Source of the DNA: CALRQJ02 sp943370285
GTDB taxonomy: Bacteria > Bacteroidota > Bacteroidia > Chitinophagales > Chitinophagaceae
Direction of reading: 5' to 3'
Assembly: GCA_943370285.1 (NCBI GenBank)
Contig: CALRQJ020000005.1
Location: forward strand, 1 to 64,000
Length of the DNA: 64,000 nt
A program made the position numbers and the translations under genes. Shown here piece after piece: positions 43,912 through 53,151 of this stretch (positions are counted from its first letter, which is position 1; each line of letters begins with the position of its first letter). The notes under the pieces were generated by a model, which was not told where the DNA came from, searched no databases, and saw only the letters and a program-made list of their open reading frames with translations.

Positions 43912-44919
43912 TTAGATACTGAAAGTAACATCAACATGCGTTTTTATCAATGTTCTTATCTGTTCAACAGATAACCATTCTGAATTGGTTCCCGAATTGT
44001 ATTTGAAACCAACCGGTACTTTTTTGGCATTAAAGTGTTTTTCAAAATCTTCAATATTCCATCGTGGAACTTGTGGCACAATTACATAATACTTATCTAA
44101 ATCATAAGTAGTAAAGGAATCTGACTCTGTAATCATTTCTTCATGTACTTTTTCTCCAGGTCTAATACCAACATAATTAAGCTTGCAACCCGGAGAAATC
44201 GCCTCTGCAACATCTAGAATACGATAAGATGGTATTTTGGGTACATATAGTTCACCTCCCCAATGATTTTGTACAGCAAATAATACCATATCCACTCCTT
44301 CTTCTAAACTTATATTGAATCTTGTCATTCGATCATCGGTAATTGGCAAGACGCCATCATTTTTTCTATCTAGAAAAAATGGTATAACAGAACCCCTTGA
44401 GCCCATTACATTTCCATATCTAACTACTGAAAATTTAAGATTGCGAGATCCTCTTATATTGTTTGCTGCAATAAATAGTTTATCTGAACATAGTTTAGTG
44501 GCACCATACAAATTGATTGGAGCACAAGCTTTATCAGTAGATAATGCCACAACATTTTCAACACCACAATCTAATGCTGCATTAATCACATTTTCTGCAC
44601 CAAACACATTTGTTTTAATACACTCCATTGGATTAAATTCAGCGGTAGGTACTTGCTTTAAAGCAGCGGCATGAATAATTATATCTATACCCTCACATGC
44701 TCTTTTAAATCTTTCTCCATCTCTTACATCTCCAATAAAATATCGTATAGCAGGAAATTTTTGTTCGCTGAAAATTTGAGACATTTCGAACTGCTTCAAC
44801 TCATCTCTAGAATAGACAACTACTTTTTTAACATCGGGGTATTTCTTAAATACAGTTTCAATAAATTTCTTACCAAATGAACCGGTTCCCCCGGTTACTA
44901 AAATACTTTTCCCATTCAT
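43912..44919 (-). CDS. pseB: PseB/FlaA1-type UDP-GlcNAc 4,6-dehydratase
   Basis: The enzyme dehydrates UDP-GlcNAc and, in the inverting group, also epimerises C5. The 335-residue SDR has the loop TGGTGSFGKKF at the N-terminus, VVVYSRDELKQFEMS, the family hallmark HAALKQVPTAEFNP, STDKACAPINLYGATK with the YxxxK pair, and RYGNVMGSRGSVIPFF. All are typical of PseB/FlaA1. It is the first gene of the nonulosonate-like set and lies 11 bases after the Wzy-like gene. The true product stereochemistry is inference. Confidence 0.93.
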   Translation of the reverse strand: MNGKSILVTGGTGSFGKKFIETVFKKYPDVKKVVVYSRDELKQFEMSQIFSEQKFPAIRYFIGDVRDGERFKRACEGIDIIIHAAALKQVPTAEFNPMECIKTNVFGAENVINAALDCGVENVVALSTDKACAPINLYGATKLCSDKLFIAANNIRGSRNLKFSVVRYGNVMGSRGSVIPFFLDRKNDGVLPITDDRMTRFNISLEEGVDMVLFAVQNHWGGELYVPKIPSYRILDVAEAISPGCKLNYVGIRPGEKVHEEMITESDSFTTYDLDKYYVIVPQVPRWNIEDFEKHFNAKKVPVGFKYNSGTNSEWLSVEQIRTLIKTHVDVTFSI

Positions 44920-44930
44920 AATATGTGATT

Positions 44931-46301
44931 TTAATTAAGCTTAAATAAATCTGCTGTACCTTGACCATAAAGGCCCAATGCAATAAATAGTAGATTGAAG
45001 AATATATAGGCAACGAAAATGTTACCAATACGCTTAGCCCATTGCCTTGCTGTAATATGTGCAACCAACGGGTAGATAAATATAATACCTACAGCAATGT
45101 ATGTCATATTGAAAAGACCCGAAAAAAGACTAATTAATAATAGTATGATACCGGTTAAGGAAACCATATCCAATTCTCGGTATTTCTTTACTGCCACTTT
45201 AAATGCAAAAGAAACTAATGCAATATTAAGTATGGCTTGCCAATAATCCATTGGGTGATACAAAGTATAACTTTTATATTCTAAGAACTGCACCCAAGGA
45301 AAAGGGCCTAAAAAAGCTCGAAAAATATTGATAGGTAGTAATACATAATAGGTAAGATTTGCAGCATTTTTAAACCCCCCTTCTTTACCTGTAGAGTAAG
45401 CATTTACCTGATCTAAAAAATTTGCTGTGGAAAGAATAAATATTATAGCTGGTATTGCTGCAATTACAATATAATATTTAAATTGTTTATATTTAGGTGG
45501 TAATTCAAGCAAAAAGTTATAAAGTAGTACAATTAGTGGTATGATTACATAAGTAGTTCTTAGACTATAAAAAAGGAAAAGTACAATTGGTAAAAATAGT
45601 AATTGTAGAAGTTTTCTTTTTCTAAAATAAAATAAAAGGAAAAGTCCAATAACTAAGAAAAATTGACCAACAATATCTCGTTCAAGTACGCTTGGTATTA
45701 TTGCGAACCCTTGTACCAAGCATAAAATTAATACAGTCTTTACTTGCTTTAATGGATACCCCATTTCGTTTACCATTGCAGCAATTAAAACCGAAGAATA
45801 AATTGATGTTAAAGTATTAATAACACTAAAGTTCAATGCGTTTGGACCTGTGAAATAATATACATCACTAATAAACAATGCTATTAAATGGCTTTTACCA
45901 AATTGGAGTAATGACAAATACTGCAAATCAGGAAATGTAAAATATCCATTAGAAATTCGATACTCTGCTAGGTATTTTGCAAAATTATGAATCCAAAGAA
46001 AATCTGGTAGGTATTCTGGAGTTCCTGATGACTCAAAATATTCTGGTTGTATGAGTGACAGATAATGAACTGTGCCTATTCCCATTTTTAGTACAAAAAA
46101 TCCCGACAGTGTGACTATTAAATAGAATCCATTATATGATTCACGTAAATAATACCCTAAAAAGAAAATAGCAAAAAAACCAGCAAAAACTACAAATAAA
46201 AAAGAACCTTGAATATCATTTCTATCAATACCAGATTGAATTGCAAACCAAAAGATAAAATAAGAAAGAATTACCCCAATTAGTGGCCTAATCGATTTCA
46301 A
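44931..46301 (-). CDS. wzy: Wzy-like polymerase, system B
   Basis: This 456-residue protein has eleven or more hydrophobic segments and little else. The N-terminus (IRPLIGVILSYFIFWFAIQSG) begins with a helix, and a large periplasmic loop with NFAKYLAEYRISNGYFTFPDLQYL follows the third. No classical Wzy_C box is obvious, as usual for this very variable family, so the assignment rests on topology and on position between the Wzx gene and the sugar genes of system B. It could instead be an EpsG-like or unrelated transporter. Confidence 0.7.
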   Translation of the reverse strand: MKSIRPLIGVILSYFIFWFAIQSGIDRNDIQGSFLFVVFAGFFAIFFLGYYLRESYNGFYLIVTLSGFFVLKMGIGTVHYLSLIQPEYFESSGTPEYLPDFLWIHNFAKYLAEYRISNGYFTFPDLQYLSLLQFGKSHLIALFISDVYYFTGPNALNFSVINTLTSIYSSVLIAAMVNEMGYPLKQVKTVLILCLVQGFAIIPSVLERDIVGQFFLVIGLFLLFYFRKRKLLQLLFLPIVLFLFYSLRTTYVIIPLIVLLYNFLLELPPKYKQFKYYIVIAAIPAIIFILSTANFLDQVNAYSTGKEGGFKNAANLTYYVLLPINIFRAFLGPFPWVQFLEYKSYTLYHPMDYWQAILNIALVSFAFKVAVKKYRELDMVSLTGIILLLISLFSGLFNMTYIAVGIIFIYPLVAHITARQWAKRIGNIFVAYIFFNLLFIALGLYGQGTADLFKLN

Positions 46302-46302
46302 T

Positions 46303-47802
46303 CTAAAAATATTTAGTTAATTGTGATTTAAACATTGATAAAAAATAATTCATTCTTTTATCAATCAATGAAAATAGAAAAAAATAAATCAATACAGATA
46401 CAATTAAAATTATCGACAAAGCCATAATCGAATTAGTAGGCTTTAAAAAATAGATTCCAATAGAAGCTATTAAAAAATGGCTTGCGAAAAAATATAATTT
46501 GTCACAATAGTATTTTTTAATCGAGATAACTATTTTCTTTCGAATTTTATTCTCATACAACAATAATATTGGAGCACCCGCAAATAAAAGAGCAATAGGA
46601 ATAGCAATAATATTAACATAGCGAACTAAAAAGAATAATAAAACTAAATAAATTAAAGAATTATATAAGTCATATAAGGCTGTTTTTCCAATTTCACCCA
46701 TTGCCATTAATATAGAATTATAAAAGTTCCGAATTTCAGCTACTAACATTGCGATGATGATTAAGGCCAACAGCCAGTACCCGCCGAACTTATCTATACC
46801 AACCCAATATCTTATTATCTCTTTTGTGAAAAGAAAAGAAAAAAGAAAACTAGCGAACAATAAGAAAAAGAATATGAAATCAATTTTAAGAAACGTTTGC
46901 CTTTTATACTTTGCATCTTGTGAAGCAAATGTAAGTGAAAGACCTGCAAATACAGATCCATTTATCATACCTACAAACATACGAGCTGTAGTAGCCACTT
47001 TTGCAGTGATATCGTAAATAGCTGCCATTGATGGCTGATGTAACACTGATGCGATAATAAAACTTTGAGAATTATTCACAATTAGAGTTGCAAGCTTAGC
47101 CATAAAAGGCAATGCCATATCTTTTATTATCTCTTTGAAAACTAAAAAACTAGCTGTTGGTATTTGTAAATTTCTTTTTTTCCATTGTCTAACATTAAAT
47201 ATGAGCAACAACAATAAATACAATGTACTACGTACTAAATATCCTAAAGCAATAGATAATACATTAAATCTATTAATAAGAAGGTAATAAATTGTAACAA
47301 TACCAGCAATAGAAGAAATGACATTCGCAAGCCCTGGAAAAAAGGTTTGTTGCCAAACTTGGGCATAAGTTCCTGCTACTGAAAAGAGTATAGTAAATGC
47401 AGCAGTTAATCCACTTACAAGTATAGATAGTTTAAGAATATCTACATCATTGTCAGGCGTATTTACCCACCCTGCAATGAAAAAAGACATAATCCAAGTT
47501 AATAGTAGAATAATTAAAGCAATAACTAAAGCCACAATCACACTACTTCCAGCCAACTTAGAAAAACGCAACTTATCATTTGTTTGCCAAGCTACAGCCA
47601 ACTTCTGAGTAATGATAAAAGCCAAACCAGCTTCTAATACACTTACCAATCCTATTAAATTACCTGTAGCTAACCAAGAACCATAGGTGTTGATATCAAT
47701 AAAATTTAGGTATAGAGGAACCATAAAGACTCCGCTAATTATAACAAATAGTAGGTTTGATAGATTAAATAAATAATTATAAATGGATGCTTTAGCCTTC
47801 AA
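46303..47802 (-). CDS. wzx: Wzx-type flippase, system B
   Basis: This 499-residue integral membrane protein has about twelve to fourteen hydrophobic segments. The N-terminus (YNYLFNLSNLLFVIISGVFMV, then VPLYLNFIDINTYGSWLATG) is typical of MOP-superfamily flippases of Bacteroidota capsules. It should translocate lipid-linked repeat unit B. It lies one base after the Wzy-like gene. The sequence is strikingly AT-rich compared with the rml and gmd genes, as in many horizontally exchanged flippase genes. Confidence 0.9.
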   Translation of the reverse strand: MKAKASIYNYLFNLSNLLFVIISGVFMVPLYLNFIDINTYGSWLATGNLIGLVSVLEAGLAFIITQKLAVAWQTNDKLRFSKLAGSSVIVALVIALIILLLTWIMSFFIAGWVNTPDNDVDILKLSILVSGLTAAFTILFSVAGTYAQVWQQTFFPGLANVISSIAGIVTIYYLLINRFNVLSIALGYLVRSTLYLLLLLIFNVRQWKKRNLQIPTASFLVFKEIIKDMALPFMAKLATLIVNNSQSFIIASVLHQPSMAAIYDITAKVATTARMFVGMINGSVFAGLSLTFASQDAKYKRQTFLKIDFIFFFLLFASFLFSFLFTKEIIRYWVGIDKFGGYWLLALIIIAMLVAEIRNFYNSILMAMGEIGKTALYDLYNSLIYLVLLFFLVRYVNIIAIPIALLFAGAPILLLYENKIRKKIVISIKKYYCDKLYFFASHFLIASIGIYFLKPTNSIMALSIILIVSVLIYFFLFSLIDKRMNYFLSMFKSQLTKYF

Positions 47803-47951
47803 ATTAGGTCATGGTTTTGTCTAAAATAGATTATTCAAATAAACCAATATATTCTTTCATAATGTTTTTTTGAGAAAGTTGTAATTGCACCTATGAAATA
47901 AATAAAAGCCTAAGAACAGATAAATGAATCAATAAAAATAAATAAAGACAT

Positions 47952-48761
47952 TTAGATTTGTAACCAAGTTTCAGGTATCAGATCATTCGTTTTATTAGGC
48001 ATTGCTTTGCCAAACCAATTCTTTGGAGCAATTATTGTTTTATTATCATTATCATTTAACCATGCCGCCCACCAACTAAATGAACTATTCGCAATAATAT
48101 TATGTGTACACATTGACATTAACCAAAAGCTTTCGATATCAGATAATGAATCAACAAAATGCATTTTCGCAAAGGATAGATTTTTTTTGCACCAATTAAT
48201 GTCGTCTGAGAAAACGAATAACTTATCATATTTGCCTAAAGATGAAATAGCATCAGCATAATATTCAATCGGCTGTAACGGATGCTTGTCAGGCTGACTC
48301 ACATAATCTGTTCTTCGGATATGGATTGACACATTAATCATACCAGATTGTACAATTCTATTCAACTTTTCTGATATTAATGTATTTGGCTTCAACTCGG
48401 ATTTAATGAGAGATGCATAATCTTGAAAATACTTTTCCGATTGCCAATACCCATCAAATATTAAACTTGTGTCGATTATTTCTGGAATTGGGGTATACGT
48501 AAAGTCTGGATTGTCTCTACATATTATTGCGTCTCTATTTTTTTTATTGTTTACTTTATATTTTATATAAGGAAATTTATTTAATTGAAAATTTCGTTTA
48601 AATTGTTTTAAAAAAAAGCTATTGTCTATAAATACATTATCAAATTTCTCACTTAAACTTCTGTAAAAAGCATATTGAAATAGTTGATTGCCTAAGCCCC
48701 CTCTAATTTTCACTACTAAAGAATGTTCATGGTTTTTTGCACCAAAAAAATTAAACATCAA
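47952..48761 (-). CDS. Alpha-1,2-fucosyltransferase-like protein (GT11)
   Basis: This 269-residue GT11 protein has the opening VVKIRGGLGNQLFQYAFY and the diagnostic VSIHIRRTDYVSQ motif near residue 145, which binds GDP-fucose. Near the C-terminus, NIIANSSFSWWAAWLN and APKNWFG are also typical. The donor GDP-fucose would come from gmd and fcl in system A, so the two systems are linked. A 149-base gap with no recognised gene lies between it and the Wzx gene. Confidence 0.9.
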   Translation of the reverse strand: MMFNFFGAKNHEHSLVVKIRGGLGNQLFQYAFYRSLSEKFDNVFIDNSFFLKQFKRNFQLNKFPYIKYKVNNKKNRDAIICRDNPDFTYTPIPEIIDTSLIFDGYWQSEKYFQDYASLIKSELKPNTLISEKLNRIVQSGMINVSIHIRRTDYVSQPDKHPLQPIEYYADAISSLGKYDKLFVFSDDINWCKKNLSFAKMHFVDSLSDIESFWLMSMCTHNIIANSSFSWWAAWLNDNDNKTIIAPKNWFGKAMPNKTNDLIPETWLQI

Positions 48762-48773
48762 ATACTAATTGAA

Positions 48774-49964
48774 TTATTTTATAAAAGAAGAAAGTATATT
48801 AATAAACTCAGTCTTTGAAGTGAGCTTTAGGTATAATTCTTTCGAACCTTGACTAACCTGTGTATATACTTTATCATCATCAAGTAAAGTGATCGCTTTT
48901 TGAAAACCTTCAAAATCGCCTAGCGCAACTTTGAATCCATTAACACCGTTAATTATTTCCTCATGATGTATACCTAAATCAAAACAAATAACGGGTTTAG
49001 ACAATCCAAGCGCTTCTAAAAATGCAAATTCTGTAGTTGTTGGCCATAACGATGTTATTAGTACACCTTTAGATTGAGCATATAAACTTGCCAAGCCGTT
49101 GTTCCAAGAAATATCATACAATACATCAACAACCCCTTCATGTATAAAGGGGGTTAAACCATGCTGCTTAATAACTGCTTCTGCCTCCGCTTTAGTGGAA
49201 AAAACCAATTTAACCTTTGTATGTCTTAAATAAGGTAAAATGTATTTGAAAAGATGTATCCCTTTTTCAACCCGATTCTGTGCAGCTACCACATAATAGT
49301 CTCCTTTACTAATAGGTTCATTAGCTACTCGGTTATCATCAAAAAAAAGAGGTATTTTAAGGGTATTGCTTGACGGTATTCCATAAGCATGATAAAACCC
49401 TAATTGTTCGTCAGTTGAGCCAAGCACTACATCTACTTTTTGAAGATGCTTTTTTAACCGCCATCTCGTAACCATACCGTTGGCTAAAAAAAGTGTAGGA
49501 TTGTTACTTGTTTTAAACCCACAATGGTTCGTAAAAGCATTTAACGGATTTCCGTTAAGACATTTAGTACAAGGCCCGGCTTCTAAGGCAGCATGAATTC
49601 TTGCACAGTAAAAATCTTGACAAAGAATTAAGTAACTATGTTTTATTTTGAATTTTTCTATGACTTCAAAATAAACCAAAGGTCGATTAACAACTGCTCC
49701 TATTGAAAAAATAAAATCAGGCTGAAATGTTTTGATTACAGACTCAAATTCATTTTTATAATCAGCCGCTAGATAATTGGCCTTAACGGTAAATACCTTT
49801 CTTTTAAAACTAATAACAGGAAATTGAATTTCTTGCGGATTCTCATTGGTAAATACACCAATCGTATGCCCCATTTCATATAATAAAAGAGCAGCTGATC
49901 TCGCTGCTACAGCACCTGAGTGATGTGTAAAAAAAACATCGGGGATGATTAGTACTTTTGGCAT
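48774..49964 (-). CDS. Family 4 glycosyltransferase with a cysteine cluster
   Basis: This 396-residue GT-B transferase has the donor-domain signature TSLWPTTTEFAFLEALGLSKPVI, a variant of EX7E. In the N-terminal half, CQDFYCARIHAALEAG, GPCTKCLNGNPLNAF and NHCGF place at least five cysteines in a region of about 40 residues, as in some GT4 proteins with a zinc-like knuckle. The N-terminus KVLIIPDVFFTHHSGAVAAR is the acceptor-domain start. It lies 12 bases after the cupin/RfbG group and probably adds one of the sugars of repeat unit B. Confidence 0.83.
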   Translation of the reverse strand: MPKVLIIPDVFFTHHSGAVAARSAALLLYEMGHTIGVFTNENPQEIQFPVISFKRKVFTVKANYLAADYKNEFESVIKTFQPDFIFSIGAVVNRPLVYFEVIEKFKIKHSYLILCQDFYCARIHAALEAGPCTKCLNGNPLNAFTNHCGFKTSNNPTLFLANGMVTRWRLKKHLQKVDVVLGSTDEQLGFYHAYGIPSSNTLKIPLFFDDNRVANEPISKGDYYVVAAQNRVEKGIHLFKYILPYLRHTKVKLVFSTKAEAEAVIKQHGLTPFIHEGVVDVLYDISWNNGLASLYAQSKGVLITSLWPTTTEFAFLEALGLSKPVICFDLGIHHEEIINGVNGFKVALGDFEGFQKAITLLDDDKVYTQVSQGSKELYLKLTSKTEFINILSSFIK

Positions 49965-50378
49965 TTAACTAGCGTTGGTTTCAAATGTAAAAGCTATTGT
50001 ATCGGCTGCATCATATAGTCTATCTGTATACGCTAACAAAATAAAATTTTCATTGCTGTCATTGATAAAATTATGAGCAACGCCGGCAGGTACAAATAAT
50101 GTTACTGGTTCATTTTCATGCATATCAATAGTCATTTTTTCATGCGTATTGATATCTACAAGCTCAACCTTACAACTGCCTGAGATTAAATAAAACCATT
50201 CATTGGCAACATTATGGTAATGACCCCCTTTGGCTTGACCAGGTGTTGCCATTGTCATATACACTTCACCGGTAAAATTAGGTAAGCCTTCTTCTGTACC
50301 GGTAATCGTTTTAACAAACCAACCTCGATGGTCAACAATTTTTTTTCGAGGTATCATCTTTATTTTCTGTGCTAGCAT
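49965..50378 (-). CDS. Cupin sugar-nucleotide isomerase/epimerase-like (WxcM/RmlC type)
   Basis: The 137-residue single cupin resembles WxcM/FdtA and RmlC-like proteins that act on 4-keto-6-deoxy sugar nucleotides. Landmarks are KIVDHRGWFVKTITG, GEVYMTMATPGQAKGGHYHN, NEWFYLISGSCKVELVD and VTLFVPAGVAHNFIND, with the two His pairs expected of the cupin site. Because RfbF and RfbG genes are next to it, its substrate is probably CDP-4-keto-6-deoxyglucose, which it would epimerise or isomerise. It ends one base before the SDR gene. Confidence 0.75.
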   Translation of the reverse strand: MLAQKIKMIPRKKIVDHRGWFVKTITGTEEGLPNFTGEVYMTMATPGQAKGGHYHNVANEWFYLISGSCKVELVDINTHEKMTIDMHENEPVTLFVPAGVAHNFINDSNENFILLAYTDRLYDAADTIAFTFETNAS

Positions 50379-51278
50379 TTAAAAGAAAGAAGGAGTGATA
50401 TAATCTTTAATACCATCAGTAAGTGTTATTGAAGGCGACCATCCTACATTCATCGCCTTTGTATTGTTAATCAATAAAACTTGCATGGCCTCATCTGCTT
50501 TATTTAATTGTCCCAATGACAACATGGGATCCTTTTCAAAAAAATTAAAGATTGTACTAACAACATCTTTTACCGAACAATAATCGCTAGTGGCTAGATT
50601 CCATAAACCCGGCTGAATATTGTTGTTACAAATGGCAAGTACAAATGAAGCTACATCTAGTCCGTGTAAAAACTGTCTTATTTGTGTTCCTGCCGTTAGC
50701 TTCACCGTTTCATTTCGGCTTAGTGCATTAATTAAATATGGTATAAGACGTTGCCCATCTTCATAACGACCATATACCGATGGCAAAATAATATGATAGT
50801 GGTTACACTTTTTCATGGCATCAAAACAAAATCGGGAAAGCATTCGTTTAGAAGTACAATAATGATTCGGAACTTCTCCGATTGCACTTACCACATCTTC
50901 TTCAGTAAAATAATCTAATAAATTATTAGCACCTATTTCAAAATAGGAACCAAATGTGATTAATTTACCTGTAAATTGATGTTCTGACAAATAGTTACTT
51001 AGTGAAACTGGAATAAATGTGTTTAGACCGTAAATATGCTCTGTTGAATATTTTTTAGAAGATTGAACACCTGCGGCGGCTGCATAAATGATCACATCAA
51101 AACTAAGCAAGAAATTAAAGTCAAGTGTTTGATTTGGATATTCAAATGTAATATGCCGATGTTCACCAATGATTGTTGACCGTGAAAACAGAACTAAATC
51201 AACATCTTCCTTTTCAAATGTATTAATGATATACTTTGCAAGAAAAGAAGAAGCTCCTATTATAGCAATTTTAAGCAT
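50379..51278 (-). CDS. NAD(P)-dependent CDP-sugar reductase/epimerase-like SDR
   Basis: This 299-residue extended SDR has the cofactor loop IIGASSFLAKYIINTF, GKLITFGSYFEIGANN and the active-site NHYCTSKRMLSRFCFDA with the YxxxK pair. It lies between RfbG and the cupin and probably reduces the 4-keto group of the CDP-6-deoxy sugar, in the role of RfbJ-, Prt- or Tyv-type enzymes. No RfbH-type dehydrase is present, so the product is likely a 6-deoxy rather than a 3,6-dideoxy hexose. It shares one base with rfbG. Confidence 0.8.
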   Translation of the reverse strand: MLKIAIIGASSFLAKYIINTFEKEDVDLVLFSRSTIIGEHRHITFEYPNQTLDFNFLLSFDVIIYAAAAGVQSSKKYSTEHIYGLNTFIPVSLSNYLSEHQFTGKLITFGSYFEIGANNLLDYFTEEDVVSAIGEVPNHYCTSKRMLSRFCFDAMKKCNHYHIILPSVYGRYEDGQRLIPYLINALSRNETVKLTAGTQIRQFLHGLDVASFVLAICNNNIQPGLWNLATSDYCSVKDVVSTIFNFFEKDPMLSLGQLNKADEAMQVLLINNTKAMNVGWSPSITLTDGIKDYITPSFF

Positions 51279-52366
51279 TAACTATTTAAATAGTTGTTGA
51301 TGGTTGTTATCACTAATTCTGATGCAGACAATTTTTTACCAAGATAGTCTTTGTACCATTGTACTGTTAATTTGATAGCAGTTGTGCTATTATATCGAGG
51401 TTGCCATTTTAACTGATGTACCGACTTTGAGATATCTAAACTCAATAAATTAGCTTCATGAGGCTGGTTAACTCCTGAATTGACCGCATAATTACCACTG
51501 CCCCATATTTTAATAGCTTCCTTTGTTAAGTCTTCTACAGTTGACACATCGGTTGTTAGTGGTCCAAAGTTCCAAGCACCTGAGAAATCAATTGGATTAT
51601 TTGCTAGTTTGGCACCCAAAATTAAATAACCACCAAGTGGCTCAATAACATGCTGCCAAGGTCTTGTGCTGAATGGGTTTCTCAATATTACTTGTTTGTT
51701 TTCAGACAAGGCATTAATGATATCTGGAATGATTCTATCCGCAGACCAGTCTCCACCACCAATAACATTACCAGCCCTAGCAGATGCAATACCTTTTTTA
51801 TGGATGTTATACTGAGAAGGGTTAAAAAATGAAGAACGATAAGAGTTAATGATGATTTCGGCACAAGCCTTACTTGCACTATAGGGATCATAGCCTCCTA
51901 AAGCATCGATTTCACGATAAGGAAAAACATGTTCTTTATTCTCGTATACTTTGTCTGTTGTGATTAAAACAACTGCACATGGTTTATCTAAATTTCGCAA
52001 TGCGTTTAGTATGTTCAAAGTACCAATCGCATTGGTTTGAAAGGTTTCTACCGGTGTAAGGTAAGATTGTCGTACTAATGGTTGTGCTGCAAAATGAAAA
52101 ATAAAATCAGGTTGGAAACTAGTTATTGTTTGTTCAACGAACCGATAGTCTTCTATTGGATGAATAATAGAATGACATAAAGTATCTCCGTTAATCAGAT
52201 GATATAAATCGTTTTCATGTAATGGATTTAATGCCAAACCGCATACTTCGGCTTGTAATAACTTCAGCCATTGTAACATCCAAGCCCCTTTGAAACCAGT
52301 ATGACCCGTTAAAAGAACTTTTTTTTCCTTATAAGACGCTGAAAGATTTATATCAGAAAGCTTCAC
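51278..52366 (-). CDS. rfbG: CDP-glucose 4,6-dehydratase
   Basis: The enzyme converts CDP-glucose to CDP-4-keto-6-deoxyglucose. The 362-residue SDR has LTGHTGFKGAWMLQWLKLL, FIFHFAAQPLVRQSY, VLITTDKVYENKEHVFPY and GYDPYSASKACAEIIINSYR, with the GFKG and DKVYEN stretches diagnostic for RfbG rather than RmlB. RNPFSTRPWQHVIEPLGGYL is also characteristic. It lies ten bases after rfbF in the operon direction. Rossmann and catalytic residues appear intact. Confidence 0.95.
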   Translation of the reverse strand: MKLSDINLSASYKEKKVLLTGHTGFKGAWMLQWLKLLQAEVCGLALNPLHENDLYHLINGDTLCHSIIHPIEDYRFVEQTITSFQPDFIFHFAAQPLVRQSYLTPVETFQTNAIGTLNILNALRNLDKPCAVVLITTDKVYENKEHVFPYREIDALGGYDPYSASKACAEIIINSYRSSFFNPSQYNIHKKGIASARAGNVIGGGDWSADRIIPDIINALSENKQVILRNPFSTRPWQHVIEPLGGYLILGAKLANNPIDFSGAWNFGPLTTDVSTVEDLTKEAIKIWGSGNYAVNSGVNQPHEANLLSLDISKSVHQLKWQPRYNSTTAIKLTVQWYKDYLGKKLSASELVITTINNYLNS

Positions 52367-52376
52367 TATTTAAATT

Positions 52377-53150
52377 TTACCAGTTTTTCCAAAGGGCTTT
52401 ATTTGATGCCCAATCGTATTCTAATTCTTGTTTGTCTCTTAATGTATCCATTGGTTTCCAAAAACCAGTGTGTTTGAAAGCAGCCATTTGTTTATTTGCT
52501 GCAATATTTTCTAATGGTGTTCTTTCCCATATGGTAGAATCACCATCTTGTATATAATCAAATACACCAGGTTCACAAACAAAAAAACCTCCATTAATCC
52601 ATGCACCATCCCCTTTCGGCTTTTCTTCAAAACTAATAACTTCATTGCTGTTAGAGATATTTAAAGCACCGAATCTCCCTGATGGCTGTACAGATGTAAC
52701 CGTAACAAGTTTTTTATTAGTGTGATGAAAATCTAAAAGTGCTTTTATATTAACATTACTCACACCATCACCGTAGGTTAGCATAAATGTTTCATTGTTA
52801 ATATAGGGTTGAATTCTTTTTATCCTTCCACCAGTCATGGTGTCATGACCGGTATCAATTAATGTAATCTTCCAAGGTTCTGCCTTTGAATTAATAATTT
52901 CTGTTGAATTTGCTTTAAAATCGATCACTAAATCTGATTCGTGTCGATAATAATTGGCAAAATACTCTTTTATAAAATATCCTTTATACCCTAAGCAAAT
53001 TATGAAATCATCAAAGCCATAACTAGAATAAATTTTCATAATATGCCATAAAATAGGTTTGCCTCCAATTTCAACCATTGGTTTTGGCCTAAGCGATGTC
53101 TCTTCAGACAATCTTGTACCTAACCCACCGGCAAGAATGACCACTTTCAT
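52377..53150 (-). CDS. rfbF: Glucose-1-phosphate cytidylyltransferase
   Basis: The enzyme makes CDP-glucose from CTP and glucose-1-phosphate. The 257-residue protein begins VVILAGGLGTRLSEETSLRP, followed by KPMVEIGGKPILWHIMKIYS and FIICLGYKGYFIKEYF, the RfbF hallmarks. The metal-binding YGDGVSNV and the C-terminal FWKPMDTLRDKQELE are also present. It is the first gene of the CDP-sugar set and lies one base after the Wzc gene. Confidence 0.96.
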   Translation of the reverse strand: MKVVILAGGLGTRLSEETSLRPKPMVEIGGKPILWHIMKIYSSYGFDDFIICLGYKGYFIKEYFANYYRHESDLVIDFKANSTEIINSKAEPWKITLIDTGHDTMTGGRIKRIQPYINNETFMLTYGDGVSNVNIKALLDFHHTNKKLVTVTSVQPSGRFGALNISNSNEVISFEEKPKGDGAWINGGFFVCEPGVFDYIQDGDSTIWERTPLENIAANKQMAAFKHTGFWKPMDTLRDKQELEYDWASNKALWKNW

Positions 53151-53151
53151 T

